Of a stretch of 64,000 bases of DNA, positions 7,986-15,750 are shown piece after piece. The notes below the pieces were generated by a model that was given only the letters and a program-made list of their open reading frames with translations, was not told where the DNA came from and made no database searches. The stretch spans positions 186,001 through 250,000 of the forward strand of contig CAJXUD010000003.1 in the NCBI GenBank assembly GCA_913061415.1. The letters run 5' to 3'. Source of the DNA: an uncultured Oleispira sp. (lineage in GTDB: Bacteria > Pseudomonadota > Gammaproteobacteria > Pseudomonadales > Oceanobacteraceae). Within the stretch, counting starts at the first letter, position 1; every line of letters starts with the position of its first letter. The position numbers and the translations under genes are program-made.

Positions 7986-8618
7986 TTAAAACTTATACCC
8001 AACACCTGCCATGAATACCAGCGGATCAATTTCTACATCATAATCCTTTCCAAGTGCAGCATTAGAGCCTTCTAACTCAGTATCAATATCAATATACCAA
8101 ATAGCCACGTTCGCTAAAAATTTGTCATCGATATCATAGTTAATACCAGCAGATACAGACAATCCAAAACTATCACCAAGTGGTCCTAGTGCATTCCCTT
8201 TAACTGCATCCGCTTCGTCAAAGAAGAACGTCATGTTCAAACCAGCGCCTACATATGGCTGGATTGCTGAACTAGGATCCATTGGATAATACTGAGCAGA
8301 AACCGTTGGTGGTAAATGCTTAGTCGTTCCGATCGTCGAGGTCGACCCGTTATCTAGTTCAATTTTATGTTTAAAAGGCGTTGCTGCCAGTACTTCAATA
8401 CCGATCTGTGGTGTAACCATGTATGTTCCAGTTAAACCTAACTGGGTATCATCTTTAACTTGTACCTTACCAACACCTGTAATTGAGGCATTATCATTTT
8501 TAGGTGCGACATTAATAACACCTGCTTTAACCATTATGTCACCCGCTTCATATGCCATCACTTGTGATGAACCAAATGCTGCGATACTTGTTGCTAATAG
8601 TGTGGATACCAGTTTCAT
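7986..8618 (-). CDS. ompW: OmpW-family outer membrane protein
   Basis: A 210-residue eight-strand beta-barrel precursor. A signal peptide MKLVSTLLATSIAAFGSSQVMA is followed by YEAGDIMVKAGVINVAPKND, the usual OmpW mature N-terminus, and the chain ends in the aromatic GVGYKF needed for barrel assembly. TGTYMVTPQIGIEVLAATPFKH and LPPTVSAQYYP are family motifs. ATG 8618 is chosen over GTG 8624 because AAGGAG sits 5 nt before it. OmpW forms a hydrophobic channel and is induced under low oxygen in E. coli; a perfect FNR box upstream supports the same control here. Confidence 0.93.
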   Translation of the reverse strand: MKLVSTLLATSIAAFGSSQVMAYEAGDIMVKAGVINVAPKNDNASITGVGKVQVKDDTQLGLTGTYMVTPQIGIEVLAATPFKHKIELDNGSTSTIGTTKHLPPTVSAQYYPMDPSSAIQPYVGAGLNMTFFFDEADAVKGNALGPLGDSFGLSVSAGINYDIDDKFLANVAIWYIDIDTELEGSNAALGKDYDVEIDPLVFMAGVGYKF

Positions 8619-8655
8619 AAGCACTCCTTAATCGTGCGATAACAATATTGTCACT

Positions 8656-8661
8656 ATAGTA
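8656..8661 (-). promoter_or_regulatory. Candidate -10 element of ompW
   Basis: TACTAT on the minus strand. A transcription start near 8649 would place the FNR box centre about 41 nt upstream, the class II activator position. Confidence 0.5.
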
Positions 8662-8682
8662 AGCAGGCTCAATGGAGCTGGT

Positions 8683-8696
8683 TTGATTTATATCAA
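8683..8696 (-). promoter_or_regulatory. FNR/ANR box for ompW
   Basis: TTGATTTATATCAA is an exact match to the FNR consensus TTGAT-N4-ATCAA. It lies about 70 nt before the ompW start, centred about 41 nt before the predicted transcription start. E. coli ompW is known to be FNR-controlled. Confidence 0.75.
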
Positions 8697-8732
8697 TAAA
8701 GACAACCTCTACGTCTTAGGTATTAAGACAAT

Positions 8733-8746
8733 CTGACTTATATCAA
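8733..8746 (-). promoter_or_regulatory. Weak second FNR-like site
   Basis: CTGACTTATATCAA, two mismatches to consensus, 50 bp upstream of the perfect box. It shares CTTATATCAA/TTTATATCAA with it and may be a second site or chance. Confidence 0.35.
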
Positions 8747-8830
8747 TTACTTGTTCGTTATTCAGTAATAAATACTCTAAGAATTTTTATTCATGAGTTA
8801 ATTATTTCTGACTGAATAGCGAATCACTGC

Positions 8831-8875
8831 ACTGATAATCAATAATTAATAGTCAATAACTAGTAGTCAAAATTC
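8831..8875. repeat. Degenerate 15-bp tandem repeat (3 units)
   Basis: Units at 8831, 8846 and 8861 share AT/AGTCAATAA-like cores. It lies in the 358-nt gap between ompW and the next gene; apart from this repeat and the FNR sites nothing else was seen in that gap. Confidence 0.4.
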
Positions 8876-8976
8876 ATTAAATGTAAATTAGTATACGGAT
8901 CACCAAGGCTGTAACTTTACTTAAATTCTAACTCTCCCTATTCTGGATTTTCAATATTTAAGCTAGAGTAAGCGCT

Positions 8977-9876
8977 ATGTCATTTATGCTGTTCGAAATT
9001 CTGTTATGGGGGCTATTTTTAGTTTCTATCTTAGATGCTAATAAACGCTGGGGTTTAAAAAGTACAGCATTGTTCTTTTTTCCCTTGTTTATTTATGGCT
9101 GGGCATTAGAGGCTTCTGCCATCGGTATATTTCAGCGTTATGAATACGGCGATGGCTTTTTTGTCACCTTATTTGGGGCTCCGCTGTGCATCGCTGCGGG
9201 CTGGGCTTGCATTACTTATAGCGGTATCTGTATCGCGAAGAGTTTCACTGACAATCATTATAAAATTGCGTTATTTACTGCTCTTTGGGGATTATGTATT
9301 GATTTCTCGATGGATGGCCTTGCGGTATTAATGGGCTACTGGACTTGGTTTGCGCCTGACGATGTTGTTCTTCCTTATTTTGATGTGCCCGTTTCTAACT
9401 TTATTGGTTGGTTTATTATTCTTTCGTTTTATTCATTTTTTCACCTGCGCTGGCAGGATGCAAAAATCAGAAAAAGACTGTTGGGTTTTGATGCCGTATT
9501 ACCTGCACTACCCGCATTATTACTGGCGATTACCATTATGATTGGTAGTGAATACGAACGTCTTTTTGTTAATTTATCGTGGTGGGTAATGATGGTTATC
9601 TTTATCGTGCCTTTAGTCATCATCTTAGCCGTGTGGCTATTTAACCAACGTGCTGTTTTGAGCTCAGAAATGCTGCAACAAGAGCACAAACAAAGTCTGA
9701 AAGTGCCCTTTTTTATAAGCCATGCTTTTCATGCTTTCTTTTTACTCATGGCGATTTTTGTCGGAGTAACGACGGCCGACTGGCGTTATTTCATCGCTGC
9801 GATTGTCGCTGGATTACCTCTGCTAGCGCAGTTATTACCTGCGAAAGCAGAGGCTTTTACCCTTAAAACTAATTAA
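8977..9876 (+). CDS. Integral membrane protein resembling the carotenoid biosynthesis (DUF422/CruF) family
   Basis: A 299-residue protein with about eight hydrophobic helices. Residues LEASAIGIFQRYEYGDGFFVTLFGAPLCIAAGWACI, then LCIDFSMDGLAVLMGYWTWF and YFDVPVSNFIGWFIILSF, follow the order of motifs in DUF422 proteins (E-x-G-x-Y-x-Y, GxPL, D-x2-D-P, YFGVPxxNFxGW), which include carotenoid hydratase CruF. Here D-P is replaced by M-D, so catalytic equivalence is uncertain. No phytoene synthase or desaturase is in the window. It ends in a tandem repeat shared with the convergent gene's stop. The assignment is by remembered motif pattern, not a search. Confidence 0.55.
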   Translation: MSFMLFEILLWGLFLVSILDANKRWGLKSTALFFFPLFIYGWALEASAIGIFQRYEYGDGFFVTLFGAPLCIAAGWACITYSGICIAKSFTDNHYKIALFTALWGLCIDFSMDGLAVLMGYWTWFAPDDVVLPYFDVPVSNFIGWFIILSFYSFFHLRWQDAKIRKRLLGFDAVLPALPALLLAITIMIGSEYERLFVNLSWWVMMVIFIVPLVIILAVWLFNQRAVLSSEMLQQEHKQSLKVPFFISHAFHAFFLLMAIFVGVTTADWRYFIAAIVAGLPLLAQLLPAKAEAFTLKTN

Positions 9877-9905
9877 ATAGGCAAGTATATAAATAGGCAT
9901 GCAGC
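9874..9905. repeat. 16-bp tandem repeat starting at a stop codon
   Basis: TAAATAGGCAAGTATA (9874-9889) and TAAATAGGCATGCAGC (9890-9905) both begin with TAA; the first is the real stop of the membrane protein. The next bases (9906 on) are the stop of the convergent gene. Confidence 0.6.
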
Positions 9906-11552
9906 CTATTCATTTTCAACCGAAGCATTGATGCTCAGCGCCATGGCTTCGGCGATTTTAATGCCATCAATCGCCGCTGACATAATGCCACCCGCATAAC
10001 CTGCACCTTCACCAGCAGGATACAAACCTTGTGTATTAATACTCTCAAACTTGTCATCGCGCTTAATACTGATCGGTGCAGACGTACGTGTTTCTACCCC
10101 GGTTAATAACGCATCGTCTTTGGCAAAACCTCTGATCTTACGATTAAACGCAGGTATCGCTTCACGAATGGCCTCTACAGCAAAGTCTGGTATCGCTTTC
10201 GACAGATCAACCAGTTTGATGCCCGGTTTAAACGAAGGCTTCACACTGCCCAAACTGTCTATATCTTTTTTGCTCGAATCGATGCCTTTTAAGAAATCAC
10301 CGACCGTCTGCGCAGGCGCGTCATAATCAGAGCCCCCTAAAATGTATGCGTTTCTTTCGAGCTGACGCTGCAGTTCAATACCCGCTAATGGGCCACCTGG
10401 ATAATCATTGGGATCGATCCCCACCACAACCGCACTGTTGGCGTTACGTTCGTTACGCGAATACTGACTCATACCGTTGGTCACGACGCAGTGTTCTTCA
10501 GACGATGCAGCAACAACGGTTCCACCAGGACACATACAAAAGCTGTAAACAGAGCGGCCATTTTTGCAGTGATGAACCAATTTATAATCGGCAGCACCTA
10601 AAATTTCGTTACCGGCATTTGGGCCAAAACGCGCCGCATCGATAGTAGATTGTTCGTGCTCAATACGGAAACCAATCGAGAATGGTTTGGCTTCAATGTA
10701 GACGCCTTTGTTATATAACATTTCAAACGTATCACGCGCACTGTGGCCAATGGCGAACGCAATGTGATTCGATTTTAGTTTTTCACCCGTCGAAAGGGTT
10801 AAGCCTGTAATGCGACTGCCGTTTTCGGTCTTTTCTAATTCAATGTCATCAACGCGGCTGCTGAATCGAATCTCGCCACCTAAACGGACAATCTCTGCAC
10901 GCATTTTTTCAACCATCGAAACCAACTTAAATGTTCCGATGTGAGGCTTGCTGACGTACATAATTTCGTCTGGAGCGCCGGATTCTACAAATTCTTTTAA
11001 TACTTTACGGCTGTATTGCTTTGGGTCTTTGACTTGGCTGTATAATTTTCCGTCAGAGAACGTCCCTGCGCCGCCTTCGCCAAACTGTACGTTGGATTCG
11101 GTATTTAATATTTTTTGACGCCAAAAACCGAAGGTATCTTTGGTACGTTCACGCACTTCTTTACCACGATCTAGAATGATGGGGTTGTAACCCATTTGCG
11201 CCAAGGTTAAGCCTGCTAATAATCCACACGGGCCAAAACCAACAATTATTGGACGTTCGCTTAATTCTTCTGGGGCTTGGGCGACAAAGTGATAATCTAA
11301 ATCAGGCGTTTGTTTAACCAACTGATCATCGGCAAATTTTTCTAACAACTCGCTTTCTAGGGCAGTCGATACTTCAACATCAAGGGTATAGATCAGGAAG
11401 ATATCCGATTTTTTACGCGCATCATAACCACGACGGAACATATTGAAGCTAATCAATTGCTCTGGAGTGATCTCTAAAGTAGTTAAAACGGCGTGTTCAA
11501 GCGCTTGGTCATTGTGATCAAGGGGTAGTTTGATGTTGCTAAGACGGATCAT
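9906..11552 (-). CDS. FAD-dependent dehydrogenase (COG2509 type)
   Basis: A 548-residue flavoprotein. After an N-terminal domain of about 90 residues (MIRLSNIKLPLDHNDQALEH) comes the dinucleotide-binding motif IVGFGPCGLLAGLTLAQMGYNPIILDRG (about 102-129). Further on are NVQFGEGGAGTFSDGKLYS, the CMCPGGTVVAASSEEHCVVTNGMS segment and the C-terminal FAD loop LYPAGEGAGYAGGIMSAAIDGI. This layout is the uncharacterised but widespread FAD-dependent dehydrogenase family; substrate unknown. It is downstream of a GST gene on the same strand, 136 nt apart with a hairpin between. Confidence 0.85.
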   Translation of the reverse strand: MIRLSNIKLPLDHNDQALEHAVLTTLEITPEQLISFNMFRRGYDARKKSDIFLIYTLDVEVSTALESELLEKFADDQLVKQTPDLDYHFVAQAPEELSERPIIVGFGPCGLLAGLTLAQMGYNPIILDRGKEVRERTKDTFGFWRQKILNTESNVQFGEGGAGTFSDGKLYSQVKDPKQYSRKVLKEFVESGAPDEIMYVSKPHIGTFKLVSMVEKMRAEIVRLGGEIRFSSRVDDIELEKTENGSRITGLTLSTGEKLKSNHIAFAIGHSARDTFEMLYNKGVYIEAKPFSIGFRIEHEQSTIDAARFGPNAGNEILGAADYKLVHHCKNGRSVYSFCMCPGGTVVAASSEEHCVVTNGMSQYSRNERNANSAVVVGIDPNDYPGGPLAGIELQRQLERNAYILGGSDYDAPAQTVGDFLKGIDSSKKDIDSLGSVKPSFKPGIKLVDLSKAIPDFAVEAIREAIPAFNRKIRGFAKDDALLTGVETRTSAPISIKRDDKFESINTQGLYPAGEGAGYAGGIMSAAIDGIKIAEAMALSINASVENE

Positions 11553-11650
11553 GCGGGTGCCTTTACACTGATAACAGTGTTTTTGGTTACTTAGTTATAG
11601 TAAAGGCGTCATTTTACGGTATTTTGAGGGGTTTTTATAGCGGCGAATAA

Positions 11651-11669
11651 AGCGGCTAAAGCAGCCGCT
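11651..11669 (-). terminator. Hairpin after the GST gene, possible terminator
   Basis: AGCGGCT and AGCCGCT pair across AAAGC. On the minus strand it is followed by TTTATTC, a weak U-tract. Confidence 0.45.
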
Positions 11670-11696
11670 ATAAATCAGTCAGTATAAATCAACCAA
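11669..11696. repeat. 14-bp tandem repeat spanning a stop codon
   Basis: TATAAATCAGTCAG (11669-11682) and TATAAATCAACCAA (11683-11696); the second contains the TGA stop (11689-11691, minus) of the GST gene and the first repeats TGA downstream. Confidence 0.6.
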
Positions 11697-12357
11697 AGCT
11701 CGCAGCTTTCTGATACGCAGGTCGCTGTTGAACCTTGACCAGATAGGCTTGCGTTTTCTCATGGTCTTTTAACAGACCATTACTGGCGGCGATTTCTAGA
11801 ATAATCGTCATCATGATATCCGCGGCGGTGAATTCACTGCCGGCAAAATACTCACGCTGCGCTAGCGTCGATTCGATATAACCAAAATCTAAGCCTACTT
11901 CTTTTGCCACATAACCATCCATCGGTTGGTCGCCATGACGGCTTTCCATTCCCATGAATAATTTAAACATCACTGGCATTGCCAATGAGCCTTCGGCAAA
12001 GTGAGACCATTCCAGGTATTGATAATATTCTTGACTGCCTGCTTGAGGGCGCAGAACTTTATCGGTTACTGGGTTTTGCGCATTCTTATCCAGAATGTAT
12101 TCCATAATAGTGCTGGATTCGCACAGAGTGATTTCACTCTCGCTGCTATCGCTACTGTCGCAATCGTTGCTGGCCTTAAGACGATCAACAATCACTGGCG
12201 CTTTGCTCAGCGGATGAACCGCTTTTAAACTGGCCGGTGCCAAGTGCGTTTGAGCATCGCGCTGATGATCGACTTTCTGATACGGCATTTCCAGTTCTTC
12301 TAATAGCCACAATATACGCTTTGAACGAGACTGATTTAAATGGTGTACGGTTAACAT
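11689..12357 (-). CDS. Glutathione S-transferase
   Basis: A 222-residue cytosolic GST. The N-terminal thioredoxin-fold domain starts MLTVHHLNQSRSKRILWLLEELEMPYQ with the SRS motif (residues 10-12) as likely glutathione activator, HPLSKAPVIV (cis-Pro region) and an ESSTIMEYI glutathione-binding ES motif; the helical C-terminal domain contains EFTAADIMM, the N-capping box. An insert rich in Asp/Ser (NDCDSSDSSESE, about residues 66-77) before strand 4 is unusual. It neighbours an MDR reductase and aldehyde-handling genes, suggesting electrophile detoxification. Confidence 0.9.
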   Translation of the reverse strand: MLTVHHLNQSRSKRILWLLEELEMPYQKVDHQRDAQTHLAPASLKAVHPLSKAPVIVDRLKASNDCDSSDSSESEITLCESSTIMEYILDKNAQNPVTDKVLRPQAGSQEYYQYLEWSHFAEGSLAMPVMFKLFMGMESRHGDQPMDGYVAKEVGLDFGYIESTLAQREYFAGSEFTAADIMMTIILEIAASNGLLKDHEKTQAYLVKVQQRPAYQKAASFG

Positions 12358-12390
12358 AGAATCTTCCTTTTAAGATTGAAGCGCTTTCTA

Positions 12391-12421
12391 ATTAAAGTGC
12401 GTCTTTTATTAAAGAGCATCT
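12391..12421. repeat. 17-bp-period repeat at the MDR gene stop
   Basis: ATTAAAGTGCGTCT (12391-12404) and ATTAAAGAGCATCT (12408-12421) match at 12 of 14; the second holds the TAA stop (12409-12411, minus). Confidence 0.55.
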
Positions 12422-13458
12422 GGACCAACTCGAACCACTAACTTGCCGAAGTTTTTGCCTTCTAATAAACCCGTAAACGATTCAACCGCTTTCTCTAAAC
12501 CATCTACCATATCTTCACGATATTTGATTTTTCCGTCTTGTAACCACTGCGACATATCTGAGCTGAATTCATTGTAACGATGACCATAATCGTCAAAAAC
12601 AATAAAACCCTGCATCTTAATACGTTTAACTAAAAGGTTGCCCATTAAAGCACCCATACGATCAGGACCTTGTGGTAATTCCGTCGCGTTGTATTGCGAA
12701 ATCATGCCGCACAAAGGTATACGCGCGCAGGCATTTAATAACGGTAAAACGGCATCAAAGACTTTGCCACCGACGTTTTCAAAATAAACGTCAATACCCG
12801 CATCACAAGCCTTGGCTAGCTGTTCTAAGAAGTCTTCCGCTTTATGATCGATACACGCATCAAAGCCTAACTCTTCAACCGCAGAGCGACATTTCTCTTC
12901 GCCACCCGCAATACCTACAACCTTGCAGCCTTTTAATTTGGCGATCTGCCCAACTAAACTGCCAACTGCGCCAGTGGCTGCTGCAACCACGATGGTTTCA
13001 CCGGTTTTTGGCTGGCCAATGTCTAATAAACCCATATAGGCAGTTAAACCTGGCATACCCATTACGCCTAGCGCATAAGAAGGTTTAGCAGGTTCCATAC
13101 CGAGTTTTAATAAATCGACACCATCAGAGATGGCATAATCTTGCCAACCAGAAAATGAAACAACCCATTCGCCAACGGTGTAATCTGGGTTATTGGATTC
13201 TTCTACTCGACAAACCGTTCCACCCACCATGGCTTCACCAATGGCGACGGGTTCTGCGTACGATTTAGCATCGTTCATGCGGCCACGCATGTAAGGGTCG
13301 AGTGATAAAAATACGGTGCGTAATAATATTTCACCCTGCTTAGGGGTTGGCTTTTCAGATTCAACAAAGTTGAAGTGTTCTAAATTTGGCGCACCGGCTG
13401 GGCGAGCTTTTAATGTCCATTGGCGGTTAATTGAAGACGTTTGCTGAAGTGCTGTCAT
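12409..13458 (-). CDS. NADP-dependent MDR-family oxidoreductase (CurA/YncB-like)
   Basis: A 349-residue medium-chain reductase of the leukotriene B4 dehydrogenase/CurA group, which reduces the C=C bond of enones with NADPH. Seen: FNFVESEKPTPKQGEILLRTVFLSLDPYMRGRM (family start), AMVGGTVCRVEESN, MPGLTAYMGLLDIGQPKTGETIVVAAATGAVGSLVGQIAKLKGCKVVGIAGG (Rossmann), DVYFENVGGKVFDAVLP. No zinc ligands, as expected. The ATG at 13458 (MTALQQ) with GGAA before it is chosen over longer in-frame starts whose residues are not family-like. With the GST, YqhD and DJ-1 genes on the same strand it suggests an alpha,beta-unsaturated carbonyl detoxification cluster. Confidence 0.9.
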   Translation of the reverse strand: MTALQQTSSINRQWTLKARPAGAPNLEHFNFVESEKPTPKQGEILLRTVFLSLDPYMRGRMNDAKSYAEPVAIGEAMVGGTVCRVEESNNPDYTVGEWVVSFSGWQDYAISDGVDLLKLGMEPAKPSYALGVMGMPGLTAYMGLLDIGQPKTGETIVVAAATGAVGSLVGQIAKLKGCKVVGIAGGEEKCRSAVEELGFDACIDHKAEDFLEQLAKACDAGIDVYFENVGGKVFDAVLPLLNACARIPLCGMISQYNATELPQGPDRMGALMGNLLVKRIKMQGFIVFDDYGHRYNEFSSDMSQWLQDGKIKYREDMVDGLEKAVESFTGLLEGKNFGKLVVRVGPDAL

Positions 13459-13558
13459 AATAATTCCGTTCGATGTTAACGAATTTTTAACAATGAGAGA
13501 GCGCATTTTAATGAAAATAAAAGCGCACATAATTTAAGAATTTAACGTGAAGGTAAAA

Positions 13559-13585
13559 TGGCTGCAGTATCGGAAACTGCAGCCA
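13559..13585 (-). terminator. Hairpin downstream of the yqhD-like gene
   Basis: GGCTGCAGT (13560-13568) pairs with ACTGCAGCC (13576-13584) across 7 nt; one more T-A pair closes it. On the minus strand ATTTTACC follows, a weak U-tract. Confidence 0.55.
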
Positions 13586-13596
13586 ATTAAGCTAAT

Positions 13597-13666
13597 GAAA
13601 TTAAACTACCGAAATTAAACTACTGAAATTAAGCGTTAGAAACTAAGCTTTAGAAATTACAGCGCC
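13597..13666. repeat. 14-bp tandem repeat, 5 units, spanning the yqhD-like stop
   Basis: Units start with GAAA at 13597, 13611, 13625, 13639 and 13653. The 13653 unit contains the TAA stop (13657-13659, minus); the others extend downstream of the gene with growing divergence. Confidence 0.85.
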
Positions 13667-14826
13667 GTCACTAAAATTTCGCGGCTAACTTCAGGAGTAA
13701 TTGCACCGTGTTCACCCAACTTAACCATGCCGTGCTGAGTCAGTTTTTCGATTAATAAATCGATATCCGCTTCGCCCAACTCCACATGTGATAAACGCGT
13801 TGGTACTTGCATCATTTCAAAGAATTGTTCGGTCGATTCAATCGCACGATTAATGCGTGATTCTTCGTCGCCTTCAGTGATATTCCAAATACGCTCTGCG
13901 TACTGCAATAATTTTTCACGCTTAGCTTCTTTACACACTTTCATCACAGCTGGTAATACGATGGATAGCGTACGTGCGTGGTCGATATTGTGCGTGCCGG
14001 TTAGCTCATGACCAATCATGTGCGTTGCCCAATCTTGTGGAACACCTGCACCGATTAAACCATTAAGCGCCATAGTCGCCGCCCACATGATGTTGCCACG
14101 CACCTCTAAGTCTTGTGACGTTTCCGCGGCTAACGCTTTAGGCCCTTCTTCGATAAGCGTTAGTAATAAACCTTCAGCAAAACGATCTTGAACTTTGCCG
14201 TTTACGCTGTAGGTTAAGTACTGTTCCATAGTATGAACAAACGCATCAACAACACCGTTACTGATTTGACGATCAGATAACGACAAAGTTACGGCAGGGT
14301 CTAATACGGCAAAGATTGGGCGAACAAATGGGCTAGCAAACGGCAGTTTATTACCATCGCGGGTCACAACAGCGCCGGTATTCGATTCAGAACCTGTTGC
14401 TGGTAATGTTAAAACACACGCCAATGGCAGTGCTTTCTTTACTCGCGCTTGTTTGCTAACGATATCCCAAGGATCTTTACTTTCCCCTTCGTCATTAAAC
14501 AAGGCCGCAGCGGCAATAAATTTAGAACCATCAACCACTGATCCGCCACCGACTGCAAGAATAAAATCGATATCATTTTCTTTAATAATATCTAATGATT
14601 TAATCAAGGTGTTGTAGCTTGGGTTAGGTTCAATGCCTGAAAATTCAAACCAAGTGTGATCGCTTAAAGCAGTAGCAACTTGGTCGTAAACGCCGTTGCT
14701 TTTAATTGAACCGCCACCATAAGTAACTAGCACTTTGGCGTCTGCTGGAATCTGTTTTTTGAGTGCGGCGATCTGGCCTTCGCCAAAAAGAATTTGTGTT
14801 GTATTTTGAAAGCTGAAATTTAACAT
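13657..14826 (-). CDS. yqhD: Iron-containing alcohol dehydrogenase (YqhD-type)
   Basis: A 389-residue NADPH-dependent aldehyde reductase of the group III alcohol dehydrogenases. The N-terminus MLNFSFQNTTQILFGEGQI and VLVTYGGGSIKSNGVYDQV are typical of YqhD, as are AVGGGSVVDGSKFIA (nucleotide loop), TLPATGSESN, and the metal ligands in NGVVDAFVHTMEQYLTY and ATHMIGHELTGTHNIDHARTLSIVLPAV. ATG 14826 follows AAGGAA; a longer frame reaching 14955 would run into the upstream gene and is rejected. It is 32 nt after a DJ-1/PfpI gene. YqhD removes short aldehydes and glyoxals, so the pair fits carbonyl stress. Confidence 0.92.
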   Translation of the reverse strand: MLNFSFQNTTQILFGEGQIAALKKQIPADAKVLVTYGGGSIKSNGVYDQVATALSDHTWFEFSGIEPNPSYNTLIKSLDIIKENDIDFILAVGGGSVVDGSKFIAAAALFNDEGESKDPWDIVSKQARVKKALPLACVLTLPATGSESNTGAVVTRDGNKLPFASPFVRPIFAVLDPAVTLSLSDRQISNGVVDAFVHTMEQYLTYSVNGKVQDRFAEGLLLTLIEEGPKALAAETSQDLEVRGNIMWAATMALNGLIGAGVPQDWATHMIGHELTGTHNIDHARTLSIVLPAVMKVCKEAKREKLLQYAERIWNITEGDEESRINRAIESTEQFFEMMQVPTRLSHVELGEADIDLLIEKLTQHGMVKLGEHGAITPEVSREILVTAL

Positions 14827-14858
14827 AAATATTTTCCTTGAATTAAGTGTTTTTTGAT

Positions 14859-15554
14859 TTAAAGCGCTGCTAATAATTTCGCCGCTGCTAATTCTGAACT
14901 CTGTGGATTTTGACCACTGATCAATAAACCATCTTGAACGGCAAAGGCATTCCAATCAGCGACTTTCTGATAATCACTACCGCGTTTGATCAATTCATCT
15001 TCCAATAAGAAAGGTACGATATCGGTTAGCTGTACCGCATCTTCTTCACTATTGGTAAAACCAGTTACGGCTTTGCCTTTAACAGCAAACTCTCCTTGTG
15101 CATCTTTAACATTCAAGAAAGCCGCTGTTGCATGGCAAACTGCCGCAACAGGTTTGTTAGCCGCAAGGAAGGTTTCGATTAATGCAATTGAATCGGTATT
15201 ATCGGTAAGGTCCCATAATGGGCCGTGTCCACCAGGGTAGAACACACCGTCAAAATCAGCTGCGTTCACTTCTGCAAGTACAGAGGTATTGGCCATAAGT
15301 GCTTGAACGTCTGCGTCTGCATCATAACGCTTAGTGGCCGGCGTTTGGAAATCTTCTAATTCACTCTTAGGATCAATCGGGGGCTGGCCACCCGCAGGAG
15401 AAGCAAGAGTCACTTTAATACCCGCATCGGTTAAGGCGTAGTAAGGCGCGGCAAACTCTTCTACCCAAAAACCTGTTTTCTCACCAGTATCGCCCAATTC
15501 AGCATGTGACGTTAAAACCATTAATACGTGTTTGGTTGCTTGCTGTGTATTCAT
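14859..15554 (-). CDS. DJ-1/PfpI family protein (Hsp31-like glyoxalase III or chaperone)
   Basis: A 231-residue type 1 glutamine-amidotransferase-fold protein. GVFYPGGHGPLWDLTDN, then the nucleophile elbow PVAAVCHATAAFL (catalytic Cys followed by His), and GKAVTGFTNSEEDAVQLTDIVPFLLEDELIKRG are the signatures of the Hsp31/HchA-like glyoxalase group. Close relatives convert methylglyoxal to lactate without cofactor. It is the first gene of a probable two-gene unit with yqhD and is divergent from a LysR regulator 196 nt away, an arrangement that suggests aldehyde-responsive control. Chaperone or deglycase activity is debated for the family. Confidence 0.9.
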   Translation of the reverse strand: MNTQQATKHVLMVLTSHAELGDTGEKTGFWVEEFAAPYYALTDAGIKVTLASPAGGQPPIDPKSELEDFQTPATKRYDADADVQALMANTSVLAEVNAADFDGVFYPGGHGPLWDLTDNTDSIALIETFLAANKPVAAVCHATAAFLNVKDAQGEFAVKGKAVTGFTNSEEDAVQLTDIVPFLLEDELIKRGSDYQKVADWNAFAVQDGLLISGQNPQSSELAAAKLLAAL

Positions 15555-15655
15555 AACAATTTCTACCTCTGTTTAATGCGTTTAGTTGCAGCTGTTAAGT
15601 TGGATCCAGTGTAGGCCTCAATATCATTTCTAACAATACAAAGAAAATAGACTTC

Positions 15656-15678
15656 ATTGTTCGATAAATTGATACAAT
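15656..15678. promoter_or_regulatory. Candidate LysR-type operator
   Basis: ATTGT-N13-ACAAT, an inverted repeat containing a T-N11-A style LysR box, in the 196-nt region between the divergent DJ-1-like gene and the LysR regulator gene. Confidence 0.45.
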
Positions 15679-15750
15679 TAAACAAAATGACTATGACAGA
15701 TACTACTTCTGATACGAACAGAACTTTTGAATACTCTGGAGACTTCTAGA

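Noticed and set aside
12672-13088. A 138-codon open frame on the plus strand opposite the MDR reductase gene
   Set aside because: It lies entirely antisense to a convincing gene, has low-complexity residues (many His/Arg/Gln), no ribosome site and no recognisable domain.
14827-14955. Longer yqhD start at 14955
   Set aside because: It would overlap the DJ-1-like gene by about 97 nt, its extra residues are not family-like, and AAGGAA precedes ATG 14826.
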